5,883 nucleotides of DNA, from positions 1 to 5,883 of the forward strand of contig RFQS01000148.1 in assembly GCA_009924885.1 (NCBI GenBank), in the 5' to 3' direction. The translations under genes were made by a program, and so were the position numbers. This document shows positions 5,149 through 5,883 of this stretch, in pieces. Source of the stretch: Pseudomonadota bacterium. Its GTDB lineage: Bacteria > Cyanobacteriota > Vampirovibrionia > LMEP-6097. The notes under the pieces are model-generated. The model ran no database searches. It was given only the letters and a program-made list of their open reading frames with translations, and was not told the DNA's origin. Positions within the stretch are counted from its first letter, which is position 1. Each line of letters opens with the position of its first letter.

Positions 5149-5883
5149 ATGAAAGATTTTTTACTCTCGAAGCTTAAGCATCACCCATGTTTTCACCGTC
5201 CTAAATATATCCCCAATCCTTTACTAGACAGCGATCTTAACGAGATTAGCTTACGAAACTCTAAAATACATATATCACGCTGCCCTGGGCGCTTAAGTTT
5301 CAGTAAACACTGTGATTATGTAAATAATGATTTACTTTATTTAGCAGCTAATTACGAAACTTTAGTTGCCGTGCAGGTTTCAGTATTAGCTCTTGGGGAA
5401 ATTAGCACTCCTAATATTTCAGCACAAGCTTTTATAGAAATCTATAATCTCAATCCAGATTTCCAAGAATTAATTTTAAGTCAAGATCAAGTCATAGAGA
5501 ATATTTCAGCAATAAAATCAACAATATCTGATCAATGCCTAAATGATAATAAGTCTAACTGGACTTTTTACATACTCAAGATCTTGGATCTTTTATCTAA
5601 AGAAGATCTTAACTTTGATTTAGCTAAGATCCTTTCTTTAAAAATCGTAGTTAATAGTGATTTACCAGCCGCTGCGGGAATGAGTTCATCTCACGCACTC
5701 ATACTAGCCTCATTTATGTCTCTTACAAGAGCCTTGCATAGCCAAGGTTTACTAAAAAACATAGATAAGACCTATTTTAGATATCTCTTAAATTCAGGAG
5801 CAGAGGGCACTGATGATCTGCTAGATCTTTTAAAATTCTGCCAAAAAGTCGAAATAGCCAAAGGCTTTAATTCTGGATTAGGA
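5149..5883 (+). CDS. Galactokinase-like GHMP kinase, cut by the right edge
   Basis: An open frame runs from ATG 5149 to the last base, giving 245 residues without a stop; the C-terminal part lies beyond the window. It belongs to the GHMP kinase superfamily (galactokinase, homoserine, mevalonate and phosphomevalonate kinases), which transfers phosphate from ATP to a small-molecule hydroxyl in the cytoplasm. Motif 1 is CPGRLSFSKHCDYVNND (45-61), the counterpart of galactokinase PGRVNLIGEHTDY. NWTFYILKIL (137-146) resembles the WxxYVKGV stretch of galactokinases. The ATP-binding motif is DLPAAAGMSSSHAL (171-184). The window ends in FNSGLG, matching the galactokinase segment before its GxxD. Key sugar-contact position Glu of GEH is Lys here (K53), and IG is FS, so the substrate may not be galactose. 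GTG at 5140 is an in-frame alternative start. It follows the MshEN-like gene by 19 bp or less and is probably its operon partner. Confidence 0.85.
   Translation, partial: MKDFLLSKLKHHPCFHRPKYIPNPLLDSDLNEISLRNSKIHISRCPGRLSFSKHCDYVNNDLLYLAANYETLVAVQVSVLALGEISTPNISAQAFIEIYNLNPDFQELILSQDQVIENISAIKSTISDQCLNDNKSNWTFYILKILDLLSKEDLNFDLAKILSLKIVVNSDLPAAAGMSSSHALILASFMSLTRALHSQGLLKNIDKTYFRYLLNSGAEGTDDLLDLLKFCQKVEIAKGFNSGLG

Overview
The window is an AT-rich bacterial segment with five protein-coding genes, one of them cut by the right edge, separated by short and structured intergenic regions. The F-type ATP synthase epsilon subunit, the release-factor methyltransferase PrmC and an M16 peptidase with a signal peptide indicate a bacterium. 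The exported peptidase, the weak or absent Shine-Dalgarno sequences and the small two-repeat MshEN-like protein would suit a poorly characterised deep-branching lineage, for example a non-photosynthetic relative of cyanobacteria. That placement is a guess, because the window holds no rRNA or other decisive marker.

Layout. Positions 1-30 hold an intrinsic terminator for a gene left of the window. It is followed by a perfect 10-bp inverted repeat (60-90) and an extended -10 motif just before prmC (134-1003, +). Next is an unrecognised 164-residue protein with a weak resemblance to WapI-type immunity proteins (1044-1538, +). Convergent to it is a 923-residue two-domain M16 zinc peptidase (4387-1616, -), exported by a signal peptide. 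The two convergent genes are separated only by a long hairpin element (element A, about 1535-1619) whose ends contain both stop codons. Divergent from the peptidase gene, across 42 bp, is a solitary, short atpC (4430-4735, +). A second hairpin element (element B, 4744-4827) follows atpC. Then come a 72-residue MshEN-like protein (4911-5129, +) and, 19 bp further on, a galactokinase-like GHMP kinase (5149 to the edge, +), probably in the same operon.

The most interesting signal is the pair of intergenic elements A and B. Both start within about 10 nt of the stop codon of a + strand gene. Both have a long closing stem whose sequence differs between the copies. Both enclose what looks like the same core, in the same orientation: CGAAyGAACrAGT, then TGAGrA, then AAATT. 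A conserved core inside non-conserved but self-complementary arms is what a structured RNA family, or a mobilised palindromic repeat, would show. I do not recognise it as a named family.

The genes do not form one pathway. PrmC acts in translation termination, the M16 peptidase in the cell envelope, AtpC in the ATP synthase, and the last two genes in an unassigned operon that may combine a c-di-GMP-type ligand module with a sugar or small-molecule kinase. Several genes have a -10-like hexamer only 8-13 nt before the start codon and no clear ribosome binding site, which suggests leaderless or near-leaderless transcripts. The longest stretch without a gene is 175 bp (4736-4910), so no gap exceeds 300 bases.
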